NCBI GenBank assembly: GCA_900764755.1
Contig: CAAFPE010000124.1
Span: 1-44,187, forward strand
Source of the DNA: an uncultured Oscillospiraceae bacterium
GTDB lineage: Bacteria > Bacillota > Clostridia > Oscillospirales > Oscillospiraceae
Direction: 5' to 3'
Length of the DNA stretch: 44,187 nt
The notes under the pieces were generated by a model. The model was not told the DNA's origin, made no database searches, and saw only the letters and a list, made by a program, of their open reading frames with translations. A program made the position numbers and the translations under genes. Positions 32,531 to 40,632 of the stretch are shown in pieces; position 1 is the stretch's first letter, and every line of letters begins with the position of its first letter.

Positions 32531-32824
32531 CTGGATCCACTGCGAAACAGCATAGGACTGCAAATGCAAGGGGCATGGCCGCATGGCTGTGCTCCTTTCA
32601 GTTGTCAAAAAGCGTCCCATCAAAGAAGGACCCACAGAATTTTTCAGCTTGCAAGCGGCAAAATCAAATCCGTCACAGAACAGTGGCTGTGTCCCCTGTT
32701 CGTTGTGTTTTGTGGTACGTTCTGTTATCATGGGAACAGAAAAGGAGCGGCAGTCATGTATGAACGCCTGGATCCCACAGAAAATTTTCCTCATAAAGTG
32801 TAGAAAAAGAGGGGGGATCACAAT
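32531..32824. other. Gap without a supported gene
   Basis: Three overlapping plus-strand frames and one minus-strand frame are open here, but none has a convincing ribosome site or protein character. It may hold a decayed gene or an interspersed intergenic repeat; I cannot decide from a single copy. Confidence 0.3.
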
Positions 32825-33208
32825 ATGTTGAAGCTGTTCGTCTGTACGGCACTGATCTATCTGCCCATTGCGCTGCTATGCGGGATGTTGTGCTTTGCTG
32901 CGGCCCGGTGGGGGCTGCGGCGAAAAAACAGGACTGTCAGATCCGTCGTGAAAGCGGGGAGCCTTTTGTGTCTGGCCGTGCTGGCCTCCGGCGTGATGAA
33001 TGGGATCCTGCGCTTCAGCGGCATTATTCTGTTCGCAAGTGATCATGCCGTTTCTCACCACTGGTTTAGCGCCAGTTGGCGCGATGAGGGGTTTCGGTGC
33101 ATCTATTTATGCAGCATCACGTTCATAGGGATCGCGGCGGCGCTCTGGGCGGAAAACAGAAGGGTGTCTAACGGGAGAGAAGGTGATGCTCTGAACGGCG
33201 CTCTTTAG
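32825..33208 (+). CDS. Small membrane protein, unknown
   Basis: 127 residues with three predicted membrane segments (about 4-27, 43-65 and 94-112) and a basic loop between the first two. GGGGGG lies upstream of ATG 32825. No family recognised. The gene precedes the YcxB-like gene after 44 bp and may share its transcript. Confidence 0.55.
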   Translation: MLKLFVCTALIYLPIALLCGMLCFAAARWGLRRKNRTVRSVVKAGSLLCLAVLASGVMNGILRFSGIILFASDHAVSHHWFSASWRDEGFRCIYLCSITFIGIAAALWAENRRVSNGREGDALNGAL

Positions 33209-33252
33209 GATGGCAAGATAGGAGGGTTTAAAACATTCAGGGAGGAAAGAGT

Positions 33253-33783
33253 ATGGAGATCAGGGCGTCAACGGTATACACACTGAAAGAACGGAATATC
33301 TTTTCCAATCTGGATGTAAAAACCGGGAAAAATCCGAAAAACCGAATGAGAAATTTGTGGCTCCTGTCAGCGGGTCTGATTTTGGCCGCTGTTTTCGGCC
33401 TGTTTGCCTTTGAGGCGGACCTTCTCATGTGGGCTGCGATCCTCATTATCCTTGTCGAGGATCTGATTCTGTACGTCATCCATGTCTGGGGGCCGAAAAA
33501 GGCATATCAGAGAGAAGGGAGCATCAAATCGGACTTCACATTTTACGATGACGAATTTGAGGTCTGCATCGCGGAAACTGGATGTGTGACAACGTCCAGG
33601 GTCAGATATGACAGAATTTTGAAGGTGATTGAAAGCAGAGAGTATTTTATCCTGTACGACCGGGAAAATATGTGCCGCATGGTGGATAAAAGCACCCTGT
33701 CAGATGGAGATATAGAGCGGCTGAGGAGAAAATTTGTTGACGTATTGCCGAAGGGAAGCTATATGATGCTTCAGGATTGGTAG
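33253..33783 (+). CDS. YcxB-like membrane protein
   Basis: 176 residues with two adjacent membrane segments (about 34-53 and 57-76), followed by a cytosolic beta domain (FTFYDDEFEV, RVRYDRILKVIESREYFILYDRENMCRMVDKSTLSDGD in segments) typical of YcxB-like proteins. The role of this family is unknown. GGAGG lies upstream of ATG 33253. Confidence 0.72.
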   Translation: MEIRASTVYTLKERNIFSNLDVKTGKNPKNRMRNLWLLSAGLILAAVFGLFAFEADLLMWAAILIILVEDLILYVIHVWGPKKAYQREGSIKSDFTFYDDEFEVCIAETGCVTTSRVRYDRILKVIESREYFILYDRENMCRMVDKSTLSDGDIERLRRKFVDVLPKGSYMMLQDW

Positions 33784-33852
33784 ATAGGGCCTTCTCTTAG
33801 GAAGCTTTTTAAAGGAGAAAGACAAAAGTTAGAGATTGCAGGAGCTGAGTTT

Positions 33853-34374
33853 ATGAAGCGATACCGTGGATGGCTTGTCTTGCTCGTTGTCACTGCTCTT
33901 TGCGCCAGTGGGGTTTGGGTTGCTTTGCGTGTTACGGCAGAATATCCTGCGCTTGGTGAGCCGGTTTCTTATCCAGTCAATCAAATCGATGGATTTGAAC
34001 TGGCGATAGAGGAGCCCTCTTGGTCCCCATTCAAGGGGTATACGATCCGGTGGAAAGTGACAGCAAATTCTGATGAAGTATATTATTTCAAAGATGAACA
34101 TTCTTTTCAATATCTTGAGCGTTATATAGATGGTCAATGGCATCGACTGAGGTATTCACAAGAGAACCTGCCGTTTTCCAACCCGGAATTTGCGTTGGGC
34201 GGAGAGGACAGTTCAAGCCTGGAATCCAGTATTGTACAGAAGTATTGCTATTACGGAACGCGCCTGGAGCCCGGCACTTATCGTGTGGTGCTGGAAATGA
34301 AAGAAAGGGATGGAACACCGCACTATTTGGCGGCAGAGTTTCGTGTCGATTCGCAGATCTTGATGTTCAGGTGA
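33853..34374 (+). CDS. Secreted/anchored bacterial Ig-like domain protein
   Basis: 173 residues: an N-terminal signal anchor (about 6-27), then a single beta-sandwich domain ending RLEPGTYRVVLEMKER and AAEFRVD, the pattern of small bacterial Ig-like domain proteins of Firmicutes. GGAGCTGAG precedes ATG 33853. Function unknown; it may be a small surface or lipoprotein-like sensor part. Confidence 0.65.
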   Translation: MKRYRGWLVLLVVTALCASGVWVALRVTAEYPALGEPVSYPVNQIDGFELAIEEPSWSPFKGYTIRWKVTANSDEVYYFKDEHSFQYLERYIDGQWHRLRYSQENLPFSNPEFALGGEDSSSLESSIVQKYCYYGTRLEPGTYRVVLEMKERDGTPHYLAAEFRVDSQILMFR

Positions 34375-34520
34375 ATGCAAAATGGGGCGGAGGTATCGCT
34401 GCGGTGCTCAACGGAACCACTCCGGCATCGGCCTTCTACACCTGGCCCCATGTTTTTCTGGCCCGGGATCTGGATGCGCTGGCCCGGTTCCGGGAGGTGT
34501 GGACAGAGTCCCCGGTGTGA
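34375..34520 (+). pseudogene. Possible C-terminal gene fragment
   Basis: One frame reads AAVLNGTTPASAFYTWPHV then LARDLDALARFREVWTESPV before a stop, followed by a strong terminator. It has the composition of a real protein end but no start or body; the bases just upstream belong to the preceding gene. Likely a remnant of a deleted gene. Family not recognised. Confidence 0.35.
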
Positions 34521-34534
34521 GGCTTCATAGAGAC

Positions 34535-34571
34535 AAAATCCGCCCGGATGCACAGCATCCGGGCGGATTTT
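34535..34571. terminator. Bidirectional terminator between convergent genes
   Basis: A perfect 17-bp stem (34535-34551 with 34555-34571) with A-run and T-run ends, so it serves both the plus-strand genes and the leftward secG. Confidence 0.92.
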
Positions 34572-34585
34572 ACAAATCAAATCAG

Positions 34586-34813
34586 TCAGATCAGGCACAG
34601 AACCAAGGTCAGCACCATAAACACGATGGCGACCCACTTGGTCATCTTGGCCAGCTTGGCGTCCCAGGTCTTGGCCTTATTCTTGGACAGGAAGGTGTCC
34701 ACGCCGCCGGCGATGGCACCGGACAGGCCCGCGCTCTTGCCGGACTGGAGCATGACCACGGCGATCAGGATCAGGCCGCACAGAAGCTGAATGATGGTAA
34801 GGGCGAACTTCAT
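34586..34813 (-). CDS. secG: Preprotein translocase subunit SecG
   Basis: 75 residues with two membrane helices (about 5-22 and 57-74) and the SecG signature VVMLQSGKSAGLSGAIAGG between them. It is part of the SecYEG channel. ATG 34813 is preceded by AAAGGAACG and a sigma-A promoter about 80 bp upstream. It is usually followed by rnr/smpB in Firmicutes, but here by a terminator. Confidence 0.95.
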   Translation of the reverse strand: MKFALTIIQLLCGLILIAVVMLQSGKSAGLSGAIAGGVDTFLSKNKAKTWDAKLAKMTKWVAIVFMVLTLVLCLI

Positions 34814-34891
34814 ATCAATATCGTTCCTTTCAGGCCTGTCCAGACAGGCGAAAAATCAAAAATGCGGCGGAAAATCCCGGACGCGAAGAAC

Positions 34892-34920
34892 ATTATACCA
34901 CACGCCGGCAGGAAAAGCAA
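34892..34920 (-). promoter_or_regulatory. Promoter of secG
   Basis: TTGCTT (34915-34920), a 17-bp spacer and a perfect TATAAT (34892-34897) on the minus strand. Confidence 0.8.
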
Positions 34921-34962
34921 GAATTTTTCTGCGGCTTCAGGAAGATCCGGGGAAAAGCGGGA

Positions 34963-35340
34963 TCACAGCTGGGCGATGGCCTCGATCTCCACCAGCACGT
35001 CCTTGGGCAGGCGGGCCACCTGGACGGCGGAGCGGGCGGGATAGGGCTCCTGGAAGAACTGGGCGTAGACCTCGTTCATGGCGGCAAAGTCGTTCATATC
35101 GTTGAGAAACACAGTGGTTTTGATCACCGCGCCCATATTGGTCCCGGCGGCGTTGAGGATGGCCTTGATGTTGTTGAGGGACTGCCGGGCCTGGGCCTGG
35201 ATGCCTCCCTCGGGGACGGCTCCGGTGGCGGGATCCACGGGGATCTGGCCGGAGGTGAACAGCAGATTGCCGATCTTGACGGCCTGGGAGTAGGGGCCGA
35301 TGGCGGCGGGGGCGTGCTCGGTGTGGATGACCTGTTTCAT
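34963..35340 (-). CDS. ridA: RidA family enamine/imine deaminase
   Basis: 125 residues, full length. It has the IGPYSQAV start motif, FTSGQIPVDPATG, the TTVFLNDM segment, and the conserved PARSAVQVARLPKDVLVEIEAIA ending with the Arg and Glu that bind the carboxylate. It hydrolyses reactive 2-aminoacrylate to pyruvate and ammonia, protecting PLP enzymes. It has its own promoter overlapping the end of the upstream gene. Confidence 0.95.
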   Translation of the reverse strand: MKQVIHTEHAPAAIGPYSQAVKIGNLLFTSGQIPVDPATGAVPEGGIQAQARQSLNNIKAILNAAGTNMGAVIKTTVFLNDMNDFAAMNEVYAQFFQEPYPARSAVQVARLPKDVLVEIEAIAQL

Positions 35341-35392
35341 GGGATGAGCTCCTTTCCATTCTGTACACAGTACCGCCTGGGCGGTTTTTCCT

Positions 35393-35422
35393 ATTGTAGC
35401 ACAGGAGATGAACCGCCGTCAA
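35393..35422 (-). promoter_or_regulatory. Promoter of ridA
   Basis: TTGACG (35417-35422), an 18-bp spacer and TACAAT (35393-35398); the -35 overlaps the stop codon region of the YihY-type gene. Confidence 0.6.
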
Positions 35423-36300
35423 TCGTCTCCAGAGGGGGGCCGGAGCTGTCCCCATACCCGCCCGGCCACTGCCCCCAGTAGCAGGATGTTCCCGCAGAAG
35501 TAGAGCCACACCAGCAGAATGATCAGGGAGGCCAGGGAGCCGTAGACCAGGGAGTACCGGGAGGACATCCCAATGAACCAGGAGAACAGCACGGAGCAGG
35601 CCACCAGGGCGGCGGCGGACAACAGGGCGGTGAGGTACAGGGTGCGGGTGTGGCGGCGGAAGGGGAGGGGGGTCCCCAGCCGGTAGACAGCCAGCACCAG
35701 GACCAGAACCAGAAGGAACAGCAGCAGATAGCGCAGCCAGCCCCACAGCTGGGACAGGGTGACCAGGGGGATCAGATCCAGCAGGGCTTGGGGCAGCCGG
35801 GACTCCAGCAGGCGGAAGAACCAATCCCCGGTGAAGATGACCACAATGGACAGGTAGATGGTCAGCAGGAACAGCAGGGAGAGGGCCACGCTGAGGACCA
35901 GGCGGTGCAGGCTGTTGGCCCGGCGGACCTGATACAGCTCGTCCATGGTCTGGAGCAGGGTGCGCAGCCCCGCCGAGGCAGACAGGCCGATGGTGAACAG
36001 GCAGGCCAGCAGCAGGGGGGTGGACTGGCTCTGTGGGATGGCGGAGACGTAGTCCAGATAGTCCAGGATCAGAGACAGGCTCTCACGGGGGAGGATGGAG
36101 TCCAGGGCGGAAAAGACCTCCTCCGGGCTGAGGGGCAGCAGGCCGATGAAGAAGTTGACGCACATGAGCAGGGGGAACAGGGTCAGGATCAGAAAATAGG
36201 CCAGGGCGGCGGCGGCCCGGGCCACGCCCAGGCGGCTGTAAGTGTCCGCCACCCCCCACACAAAGGCCACGGGCGGCAGACGGAGCAGGGATCTCCACAT
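35419..36300 (-). CDS. YihY/BrkB-type inner membrane protein
   Basis: 293 residues with six predicted membrane helices and the family motifs: AAAALAYFLILTLFPLLM near the start, the VRRANSLHRLVLSVALSLLFLL central part, and SRYSLVYGSLASLIILLVWLYFCGNILLLGA at the end (motifs read separately). YihY/BrkB proteins have no settled function and were once mislabelled RNase BN. It lies between rpsT and ridA, all leftward. Confidence 0.9.
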   Translation of the reverse strand: MWRSLLRLPPVAFVWGVADTYSRLGVARAAAALAYFLILTLFPLLMCVNFFIGLLPLSPEEVFSALDSILPRESLSLILDYLDYVSAIPQSQSTPLLLACLFTIGLSASAGLRTLLQTMDELYQVRRANSLHRLVLSVALSLLFLLTIYLSIVVIFTGDWFFRLLESRLPQALLDLIPLVTLSQLWGWLRYLLLFLLVLVLVLAVYRLGTPLPFRRHTRTLYLTALLSAAALVACSVLFSWFIGMSSRYSLVYGSLASLIILLVWLYFCGNILLLGAVAGRVWGQLRPPSGDD

Positions 36301-36367
36301 GGAAGCGCGCCTCCTCTCAACTGTACTCCCCCGGCGGGGCGGGCCGCACCGGGGGAGTGAAGCAAAA

Positions 36368-36391
36368 AGCCGCCTGCGACGCAGACGGCTT
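36368..36391 (-). terminator. Terminator of rpsT
   Basis: The AAGCCGcCTGCG / CGCAGaCGGCTT stem on the minus strand is followed by TTTTTGC, about 30 bp past the rpsT stop. Confidence 0.8.
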
Positions 36392-36419
36392 TCTCTCTCT
36401 CTTGCTTGGTTCAGGATGC

Positions 36420-36683
36420 TCAGGCCAGCTTGCTCAGCTTGATGGTCATGCTGCTCTTCTTGTGGGCGGCATTGTTCTTGTGCAGCAGCCCCTTGACAAC
36501 AGCCTTGTCCACAGCCTTGACGGCCACCTTGTAAGCGACATCGGCCTCGCTGCGGTTGCCTTCCGCCACCGCGGCCTCAAACTTCTTGATGTCGGTCTTG
36601 AGCGCGGACTTCGCGGCCTTGTTCTGCATGGCCTTGGTCTGGGACACCAGGACACGCTTCTTGGCAGACTTGATATTCGGCAA
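36420..36683 (-). CDS. rpsT: 30S ribosomal protein S20
   Basis: 87 residues, MPNIKSAKKRVLVSQ and a C-terminal HKNNAAHKKSSMTIKLSKLA typical of S20. I start at TTG 36683, since the family begins MPNIKSAKKR and GGAGGAGG lies eight bases upstream; the GTG at 36692 would overlap that ribosome site. S20 genes with UUG starts and translational autoregulation are known from E. coli. The protein binds 16S rRNA in the small subunit. Confidence 0.95.
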   Translation of the reverse strand: MPNIKSAKKRVLVSQTKAMQNKAAKSALKTDIKKFEAAVAEGNRSEADVAYKVAVKAVDKAVVKGLLHKNNAAHKKSSMTIKLSKLA

Positions 36684-36749
36684 ACCAAACACCTCCTCCG
36701 ATTTTTAAAATCAATAAAATAGAACACAAGAATCCCTGTGCGGATATGT

Positions 36750-36778
36750 ATTATACCATCGACCCTTGAAAAAAGCAA
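36750..36778 (-). promoter_or_regulatory. Promoter of rpsT
   Basis: TTGCTT (36773-36778), a 17-bp spacer and a perfect TATAAT (36750-36755) on the minus strand. Confidence 0.8.
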
Positions 36779-36916
36779 CTCCTTTTCTGAAAAAATTTCT
36801 GATTTTTTCCGCCCGATCCCAAGGTCATGCGGCCCGCCGCATAGTTCTCCATTTGGCGCAGAAACTACCCTCAAAGACGGCCGGGGGATGCTCCGGCGGA
36901 ACAGGAGGCGGCGCAG

Positions 36917-37807
36917 ATGGCTGGACGCAGAACGGACCTGGCCCTGGAGGCCAAGGAGATCTGGGAGGAGGGAGCGGCGGAGGCCGCGGTGCTGGAGGGG
37001 GTGGAGGCCGCCGCCGGAGAACGGGAGGGCTTCCCCACAGAGACGGTGCGCATTTTGGACCGGCGGGGGGAGGAGGCCCTGGGCAAGCCGGCGGGGCAGT
37101 ATGTGACCCTCACTCTGGACGGCCTGGCCCGGCGGGAGGAGGGGGCCTTCGGCCGGGCGGCCCGGGCGGTGGCCGGGGAGCTGGCCGGACTGATGGAGGG
37201 AGTCCCCGCCGGCGGACTGGTGCTGGTGGTGGGGCTGGGCAACCGGGCCATCACACCGGACGCCCTGGGGCCCAAGGTCCACGACCACACTCTGGTCACT
37301 CGGCACCTGGTGGAGGGCTGTCCGGAGCAATTCGGCGGCTTCCGCCCGGTGGCCGCCCTGTCCGCCGGGGTGCTGGGCACCACGGGGATGGAGAGCGGCG
37401 AGTTGGTCCAGGCGGTATGCCGCCGGCTGAAGCCGGCCTGTGTGGTGGCGGTGGACGCCCTGGCCTCCCGGTCCCTGAAGCGGCTGTGCCGCACGGTGCA
37501 GCTGTCCGATACGGGGATCGCCCCCGGCTCCGGGGTGGGGAACCACCGGGCGGCGTTGGACCGGGCCTCCCTGGGGGCGCCGGTGCTGGCGGTTGGGGTC
37601 CCCACGGTGGTGGACGGGGCCACCCTGGCCGCCGATCTGCTGGGGACGGCGGAACTGCCGCTCCTGGGGGAAGGGCGGGACCTGCTGGTCACCCCGAAGG
37701 ACATCGACAGCCAGGTGAGCGACATGGCCAAGGTCATCGGCTATGGCATCGGCCTGGCCCTCCATCCGGGGCTGCGGGTGGAGGATCTGGATCTGCTCCT
37801 CAGCTGA
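36917..37807 (+). CDS. gpr: Germination protease (GPR endopeptidase)
   Basis: 296 residues. The start RTDLALEA is the propeptide/cleavage-like motif of GPR, followed by the conserved VGLGNRAITPDALGPKV, the ETVRILD segment, IAPGSGVGNHR and GVPTVVDGATL stretches and VTPKDIDSQV. GPR degrades small acid-soluble spore proteins at germination and shows that the organism forms endospores. AGGAGG lies eight bases before ATG 36917. It is divergent from rpsT, a common arrangement in Clostridia. Confidence 0.96.
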   Translation: MAGRRTDLALEAKEIWEEGAAEAAVLEGVEAAAGEREGFPTETVRILDRRGEEALGKPAGQYVTLTLDGLARREEGAFGRAARAVAGELAGLMEGVPAGGLVLVVGLGNRAITPDALGPKVHDHTLVTRHLVEGCPEQFGGFRPVAALSAGVLGTTGMESGELVQAVCRRLKPACVVAVDALASRSLKRLCRTVQLSDTGIAPGSGVGNHRAALDRASLGAPVLAVGVPTVVDGATLAADLLGTAELPLLGEGRDLLVTPKDIDSQVSDMAKVIGYGIGLALHPGLRVEDLDLLLS

Positions 37808-37815
37808 GGGACGGG

Positions 37816-39798
37816 CTAGTTGTCCATGCGGGTGGCGGTGATGCGCTCCACCCTCTGGCCGCTGTCATCAAAGAAAAACAGCAGGGCGGGGCCCAGCCTC
37901 TGGTAAAATTCCAGCTGGGACAGGTCGGAGATCTGCTCCGGGTCGTGACCGCTCCAGGGCAGATAGGCCAGCAGGTCCGGCTCCTCCGGATACTGGCCCC
38001 AGTAATCGCTGGTCAGGGCCTCCGGATAGGCGGCCAGCACCTCCGCCCGGCTGGCCCCCACACGGATGCCCCGGGGGGTGTACAGGTCGGTGCAGGTCAC
38101 GTCGATGGTGTGGGCGGACCAGCGATCCTCCGCGGCGGAGTAGTAGCGCAGGGCGGAAAATCCCTCCACGCTCCAACGGTCCCAGTAGTCCCCATCGTGG
38201 TAGATGGGCTCGTAGCTGGTCAGGCGCTGGATCTCCGGATCTCCGTCGTAGGCTGGGCGGAACAGGTCTGTCCAGCCGCCCGGACCAAGGGGCAGGGGGT
38301 ATCCATCCCGCCGCAGGGCAGCCTCAGCGTCCATCAGCCCCAGGGCCGCATTCAAGACAATGTCCTCCACGGTCATCCCGCTGGTGTTGAGGGCCAGCGC
38401 CCCCAGCACCTGCTGGAGGGATCCGTCCTTACCGCTCCGGCTGAGCACCAGGGTGTGGGGGTAGGGCAGAGCCTGGAATTGTCCATTCTCATAGCGGGAC
38501 ATCTCCACCGTGTAGACTTCACCAGTGGTCTCGTTGAGGCGGATCCCGCCGCCCTGAAAGCGCACCGGCCCCAGGCGCAGATCGCCCTCCTGAGGGGCAT
38601 TGGGCTGATCTGTTACAAAATACCACCGGTCGTTGGGATATTGGCCGTTATACCAGTCTTGGAGCAAAGTATAGAGGGCTTCGTCAAGCTGCTGTGGATT
38701 GTCCTGTCCGCTGGCACTGTCTATCTCCACCTTCGTGCCCATGCTCCAGTGCTGGACCTGGATGGGCCGTTCCCCGCTGTGGTCAAAAAGGAGGGAGGCC
38801 GCAAACCACAGATCCTCTCCGTTGTCTGCCCGGGCCTCCAGTTCATAGACCGCCTCCCCATCATAGTTTCGGTCCCGGTATACCCCATCCGCCGGGGCAA
38901 GAGAGACGATCTGCCACAGGGCGGAGGTGTTCCGGGCATTCCAGGGGTTGTACCCGGTCCGGGTGAACTGGTCCAGCCACACCCGGCTCTGATCGTAGAT
39001 GCCGGTGGGCAGGTCCTCCTCCGCGGTATGCCAAAAGATCTCGTTTTGTGCTGGGACCCACTGGACGGGGGAGCCCTCGTAGATGCCGTAGTCCTGGTTT
39101 TCTGTAAAAATATCCACGCCGCCGGGGGCCATCATGGGCTTTCTGCCCTCCCAATAGTCGTGGTAGTCCTTATAAGCCTGGGAGCGGGAGTCCCGGACGT
39201 CTCCCTCTACCGGCCACACCCAGGTAAAGTCGTCCCCATCCAGGCGGATGACGCCCGCCTCGCCGCCGGAGAAGCCCTGATCAGCCCATGTGGCGGTGTA
39301 TAGCAGATACTGGCTGCCGCCTCGCTCAAAGGCGGTGGTGTAGGGCCGCCCGCCGGAGCCATGTACGACAAAGGGAACTCCGGTCTCCGCCCCGTTTCGG
39401 CCCACTACCCCCAGGAGCAGGGAGTACTGCCCCAGGTCGTCGTAGAAATGCCCGGCGGCCAGAGTGAGATCCTCCGAGGTACCCTGGGAATCCAGCAGCT
39501 CGCTTTGGATGGAGCCTGGGGAGAGGATGGAGGCGTCAGAGGACTGGAACAGGGCGTCCAGAACGGCCTGAGTATCCCAGCCCTCGCCGCTCTGGGCGGC
39601 GGGCTCGTTGCTCTGCCCACCCTGCACCTGGCAGGACACCAGCCCACCGCAGGTCAAAATGAGTGCGGCAATGAGGACCATGGCCCACAGGGGCGGGCGC
39701 TGCTTTTTCCACTGGAAGATGCTGCGGATGCGCAGCTCGGTCTCACGGGCGGAGCCGGACAGAGGGGTGGTGAAGGGGGAGCGGGGGAATTTGTTCAT
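37816..39798 (-). CDS. Large anchored protein, likely detached C-terminal part of a BlaR1-type sensor
   Basis: 660 residues. The N-terminus has PFTTPLSGSARETELRIRS then a basic stretch and one membrane segment ending TCGGLVSCQ (lipobox-like). This is the pattern seen just after the peptidase part in M56/BlaR1 proteins. The rest is a large extracytoplasmic region with WGAMP-like beta elements, no family recognised. Its first 54 residues are about 75-80% identical to those of the neighbouring 223-residue gene, and the DNA is repeated over some 140 bp. AGGAGG precedes ATG 39798. It probably acts outside the membrane; ligand unknown. Confidence 0.75.
   Translation of the reverse strand: MNKFPRSPFTTPLSGSARETELRIRSIFQWKKQRPPLWAMVLIAALILTCGGLVSCQVQGGQSNEPAAQSGEGWDTQAVLDALFQSSDASILSPGSIQSELLDSQGTSEDLTLAAGHFYDDLGQYSLLLGVVGRNGAETGVPFVVHGSGGRPYTTAFERGGSQYLLYTATWADQGFSGGEAGVIRLDGDDFTWVWPVEGDVRDSRSQAYKDYHDYWEGRKPMMAPGGVDIFTENQDYGIYEGSPVQWVPAQNEIFWHTAEEDLPTGIYDQSRVWLDQFTRTGYNPWNARNTSALWQIVSLAPADGVYRDRNYDGEAVYELEARADNGEDLWFAASLLFDHSGERPIQVQHWSMGTKVEIDSASGQDNPQQLDEALYTLLQDWYNGQYPNDRWYFVTDQPNAPQEGDLRLGPVRFQGGGIRLNETTGEVYTVEMSRYENGQFQALPYPHTLVLSRSGKDGSLQQVLGALALNTSGMTVEDIVLNAALGLMDAEAALRRDGYPLPLGPGGWTDLFRPAYDGDPEIQRLTSYEPIYHDGDYWDRWSVEGFSALRYYSAAEDRWSAHTIDVTCTDLYTPRGIRVGASRAEVLAAYPEALTSDYWGQYPEEPDLLAYLPWSGHDPEQISDLSQLEFYQRLGPALLFFFDDSGQRVERITATRMDN
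39640..39788. repeat. Direct repeat, copy A (paralog N-termini)
   Basis: About 140 bp almost identical to 40361-40505, offset near 719 bp, coding for the shared membrane-anchor segment of the two adjacent genes. A recent tandem duplication or recombination of this module is the simplest explanation. Confidence 0.75.
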
Positions 39799-39843
39799 GG
39801 GGAGCCTCCTTCTGATAGAGAGCGGAAAGGAATCATAGCGGCG

Positions 39844-40515
39844 TTAGCCGGTTTGGCTGTTATGCTCATAGCCAATGGACTCAAAATGGGAGTACAGCTC
39901 CAGGCCGCCCTCCACGGGGACGGCCTTCTGGTCGGAGAGGCCATCGTCGCTGTAATAGTCCCACTGGGCCGTCTCCTCCAGGTTGGAGCCGTCAAAGCGG
40001 TAGTGTGCCACGGTGCTGGCTCCCTCGATGCCAGTCCAGGTGGAGGTGTTGGCGCACAGGATATTGAGCACGCCCTCTGCATCGGTCCAGGCGGAGAACA
40101 GACCGTCGTCCCCAGGCACCTGTTGGACAGGTCCTCGCCAGTTTTGGCCTTTCTCGTCCCACAGGCCCAGCATCAGATTGCCCAGTCCTGCGGGGTGAGC
40201 ACCGCCGTCTACCAGAGCCAGGGCCAGGGTGCAGTCCTCCCCTTCCTGGGACAGGAGGAGTTTAGAGGACATACGGCCGCTATCAAAGGGATAAATTTCG
40301 TGCGTCTCCATGAGTAGTTGAGCCAGGTCGGGCTCCTCCTGCATCGGGCAGGCGGCCAGCCCGCCGCAGGAGAGGACGAGTGCAGCAATGAGGACCATGG
40401 CCCACAGGGGCAGGCGCTGCTTTTTCCATCGGAAGATGCTGCGGATGCGCAGCTCGGTCTCACGGGCGGAGCCGGACAGAGGGGTGGTGAAGGAGGAGCG
40501 GGGGACAGGTATCAT
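39844..40515 (-). CDS. Paralog of the large anchored protein
   Basis: 223 residues. It shares SFTTPLSGSARETELRIRS, the basic stretch and the membrane/lipobox-like segment (VLSCGGLAACP) with the 660-residue protein downstream, then has a different, shorter extracytoplasmic part (ICALALVDGG-like beta strands, YSHFESIGYEHNSQTG end). A GGAGG site precedes ATG 40515. It lies 117 bp after the shortened BlaR1-like gene. Function unknown; it may be a sensor or an immunity-like lipoprotein. Confidence 0.7.
   Translation of the reverse strand: MIPVPRSSFTTPLSGSARETELRIRSIFRWKKQRLPLWAMVLIAALVLSCGGLAACPMQEEPDLAQLLMETHEIYPFDSGRMSSKLLLSQEGEDCTLALALVDGGAHPAGLGNLMLGLWDEKGQNWRGPVQQVPGDDGLFSAWTDAEGVLNILCANTSTWTGIEGASTVAHYRFDGSNLEETAQWDYYSDDGLSDQKAVPVEGGLELYSHFESIGYEHNSQTG
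40361..40505. repeat. Direct repeat, copy B (paralog N-termini)
   Basis: Partner of 39640-39788. The similarity stops at the end of the anchor segment, after which the two proteins are unrelated. Confidence 0.75.
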
Positions 40516-40632
40516 AAGATCGCCTCCTGACTGTGGGAGAAGTGGGTGGAAGGGTGTATGCTCCCGTGCAATTAAGAGATACGTAAAGGGTAATAGTAAA
40601 AGTCACAGTAATAGTCATCTGTAATTGTCAGG

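Noticed and set aside
32564..32803. Small open frames in the gap after the stalk-domain gene
   Set aside because: All three plus frames are open at once and none has a convincing start or protein character.
31613..32821. 402-residue minus-strand frame opposite the stalk-domain gene
   Set aside because: His-rich antisense shadow (from Met/ATG-rich sequence on the other strand); the plus frame has a signal peptide, a domain and a promoter.
36766..39303. 845-residue plus-strand frame over gpr and beyond
   Set aside because: Gly/Arg-rich shadow of gpr in another frame and antisense to the 660-residue gene; no start signal.
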